Assembly: GCA_029263215.1 (NCBI GenBank)
Contig: JAJCXY010000056.1
Span: forward strand, 1 to 64,000
DNA: 64,000 nt
Direction: 5' to 3'
From: Acidimicrobiales bacterium
Lineage (GTDB): Bacteria > Actinomycetota > Acidimicrobiia > Acidimicrobiales > Aldehydirespiratoraceae
Shown: positions 63,063 to 64,000 of the stretch, in pieces
Numbering within the stretch: position 1 is the first letter of the stretch
Layout of the letters: each line of letters starts with the position of its first letter
Notes under the pieces: generated by a model
What the model was told of the DNA's origin: nothing
The model's database searches: none
Seen by the model: only the letters and a program-made list of their open reading frames with translations
Program-made: the position numbers and the translations under genes

Positions 63063-64000
63063 GCGTCGAAGGCACCGACCTGTTCGCCTCGTCGCTCGAA
63101 TCGACGGCCGAACTCTGGCGAAGGCTTTCGCGACCCTTCGACATGGGGCCGACGGTCGACGCTCTCCTCGGGCTCTCCCCCGATGTGGTCGAGCAGTTGG
63201 CCGGTGTATTGGTCGCCACCTGTGACGAGGCGGAAGCGCTCATCAGTGGCATGCCGCGCACCCTGCGGAATCTGAGGACCGCCATCGGCTCAAACCACGA
63301 ACGGTGTTACGGAGAGCTCAGGGGACCGGTTCAGTGGTCCGCCACTTTCGCCGCCCAGGGCTCGAGCATGGGCAACAAGGACGTGTATGTGTGTGCCTCT
63401 CCGAGGCGGGCCTACGACATCGAAGAGAACCGGGTGCTCGTGGGAGCCCTCAGAGCGGTGGTCGAGGCCGGATCACACGTCGAGAAGGTCGACGAGGACA
63501 GCTACGAAGACGAAGGCCTACGGCGCGCCCGCGACAACGCTCGCCTTGCTCGGCGCTATCTCGATCATCGGTCACTCGAGGGCATCCAGCTCGACGGAGC
63601 TCCCTCCCCTCGTGCGATCAAGCGAACGCGAGGCGGCAAGCACGCCGGTTCGTATCGGGCTGCTCTGGCGATGCTCGAAAGGGTGAGTGAACCCCTGTCG
63701 CTTTCGGAGGTGGCTCCTTTCTGCGACCGCAGGACCCGCGTCCAACACGGTCTCCTCGTGGCCCTCATCGATGAACTCGAGTCGCGAGGTCTGCGGGTTC
63801 CTGCACTGAGAGCGGAGTCCGGTTCACTCTTCGCGGGACCGGTGGAGTACATCCATCCACGACGACGAGGCGAACGAACGAAGGTGCACGGCGTACTGAT
63901 CGGCAATGTTCTCGTGGACATACCGGATCGGCTGAAAGTCAGAGACCGCACCCATGCCACCGCCGAACTCGCGGCTCGTGCCCAGGGCCGGAAGGTGGTG
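63059..64000 (+). CDS. DUF2357-like McrC-type partner, truncated by window end
   Basis: Partial: 314 residues, no stop before the edge. LRGPVQWSATFAAQGSSMGN and ASPRRAYDIEENRVLVGALR match the beta-rich DUF2357 region that precedes a PD-(D/E)xK nuclease in McrC-like partners. KRTRGGKHAGSYRAALAML follows. The nuclease would lie outside the window. ATG overlaps the ATPase stop (ATGA). Confidence 0.62.
   Translation, partial: MSVEGTDLFASSLESTAELWRRLSRPFDMGPTVDALLGLSPDVVEQLAGVLVATCDEAEALISGMPRTLRNLRTAIGSNHERCYGELRGPVQWSATFAAQGSSMGNKDVYVCASPRRAYDIEENRVLVGALRAVVEAGSHVEKVDEDSYEDEGLRRARDNARLARRYLDHRSLEGIQLDGAPSPRAIKRTRGGKHAGSYRAALAMLERVSEPLSLSEVAPFCDRRTRVQHGLLVALIDELESRGLRVPALRAESGSLFAGPVEYIHPRRRGERTKVHGVLIGNVLVDIPDRLKVRDRTHATAELAARAQGRKVV

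Overview
The window is a 64 kb piece of a high-GC actinobacterial chromosome. It carries a complete Pup-proteasome system (dop, pup, prcB, prcA, pafA, pafB, pafC and the ATPase arc/mpa), a fused coenzyme F420 synthase (fbiC), a helY-tatC-tatA block next to pafCBA as in mycobacteria, a DUF4193-type zinc ribbon protein, and many leaderless genes that start ATG or GTG six to eight bases after a TANNNT box. The family content suggests an uncultured-type member of the Acidimicrobiia; that class-level placement is inference. Almost every base is coding, genes often overlap by 1-4 bases (ATGA, GTGA, TGATG), and no gap exceeds about 285 bases. I found no rRNA, tRNA, insertion sequence, prophage or CRISPR array.

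Layout. 1-8.8 kb: a HelD-type helicase running off the left edge, an MBOAT/SGNH O-acylation pair, an AlgH-like protein, thiD, a small SET protein, a 2-oxoglutarate oxygenase-like protein, an RlmI-like rRNA methyltransferase and a threonine dehydratase. 8.9-12.2 kb: a second dehydratase paralogue, an Arg/Gly-rich protein and an enoyl-CoA hydratase. 12.2-21.2 kb (minus): Nudix, GNAT, DUF4193-like, LysM lytic transglycosylase, an unusual tandem ThyX-like protein, an M20 amidohydrolase, a degenerate diacylglycerol-kinase-like protein and the HelY helicase. 21.2-24.7 kb: tatC, tatA, small proteins, a glycerophosphodiesterase and signal peptidase I.

24.7-40.5 kb (minus) is the core of the window: arc, glutamate dehydrogenase, a four-gene amino-acid ABC transporter (binding protein, two permeases, ATPase), dop, pup, prcB, prcA, an XRE regulator, pafA, pafB, pafC. 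Pup is made with a terminal Gln, deamidated by Dop and ligated to substrates by PafA; ARC unfolds the substrates into the PrcAB chamber; PafBC is a DNA-damage regulator. The transporter and glutamate dehydrogenase inside this block join protein turnover to amino-acid uptake and catabolism.

40.7-46.6 kb: a ferredoxin, a secreted trypsin-like protease, then an overlapping run encoding TrmI (m1A58), a TtuA-like tRNA thiolase, a beta-grasp sulfur carrier and three small membrane proteins; then a Lon-N-domain protein and a PBP4-like protein lacking all catalytic motifs. 46.7-52 kb: TetR, FIST protein, transketolase and transaldolase. 52-64 kb: an SNF2 helicase with a small basic partner, an SLH-CAP exported protein, HxlR-fbiC, a LOG-family protein, a cysteine-rich conserved protein, and at the right edge a McrB-like AAA+ ATPase overlapping a DUF2357-like gene, possibly a restriction-type defence module cut by the window end.

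The observations most worth following are the tandem ThyX whose two halves keep complementary parts of the signature motif, the sulfur carrier whose Gly-Gly is followed by seven residues next to ttuA and trmI, the catalytically dead PBP4, the truncated McrB-like module, the 10-bp dyad around the transketolase -10 box, the strong hairpin inside the amino-acid transporter operon, and the repeated leaderless promoter geometry.
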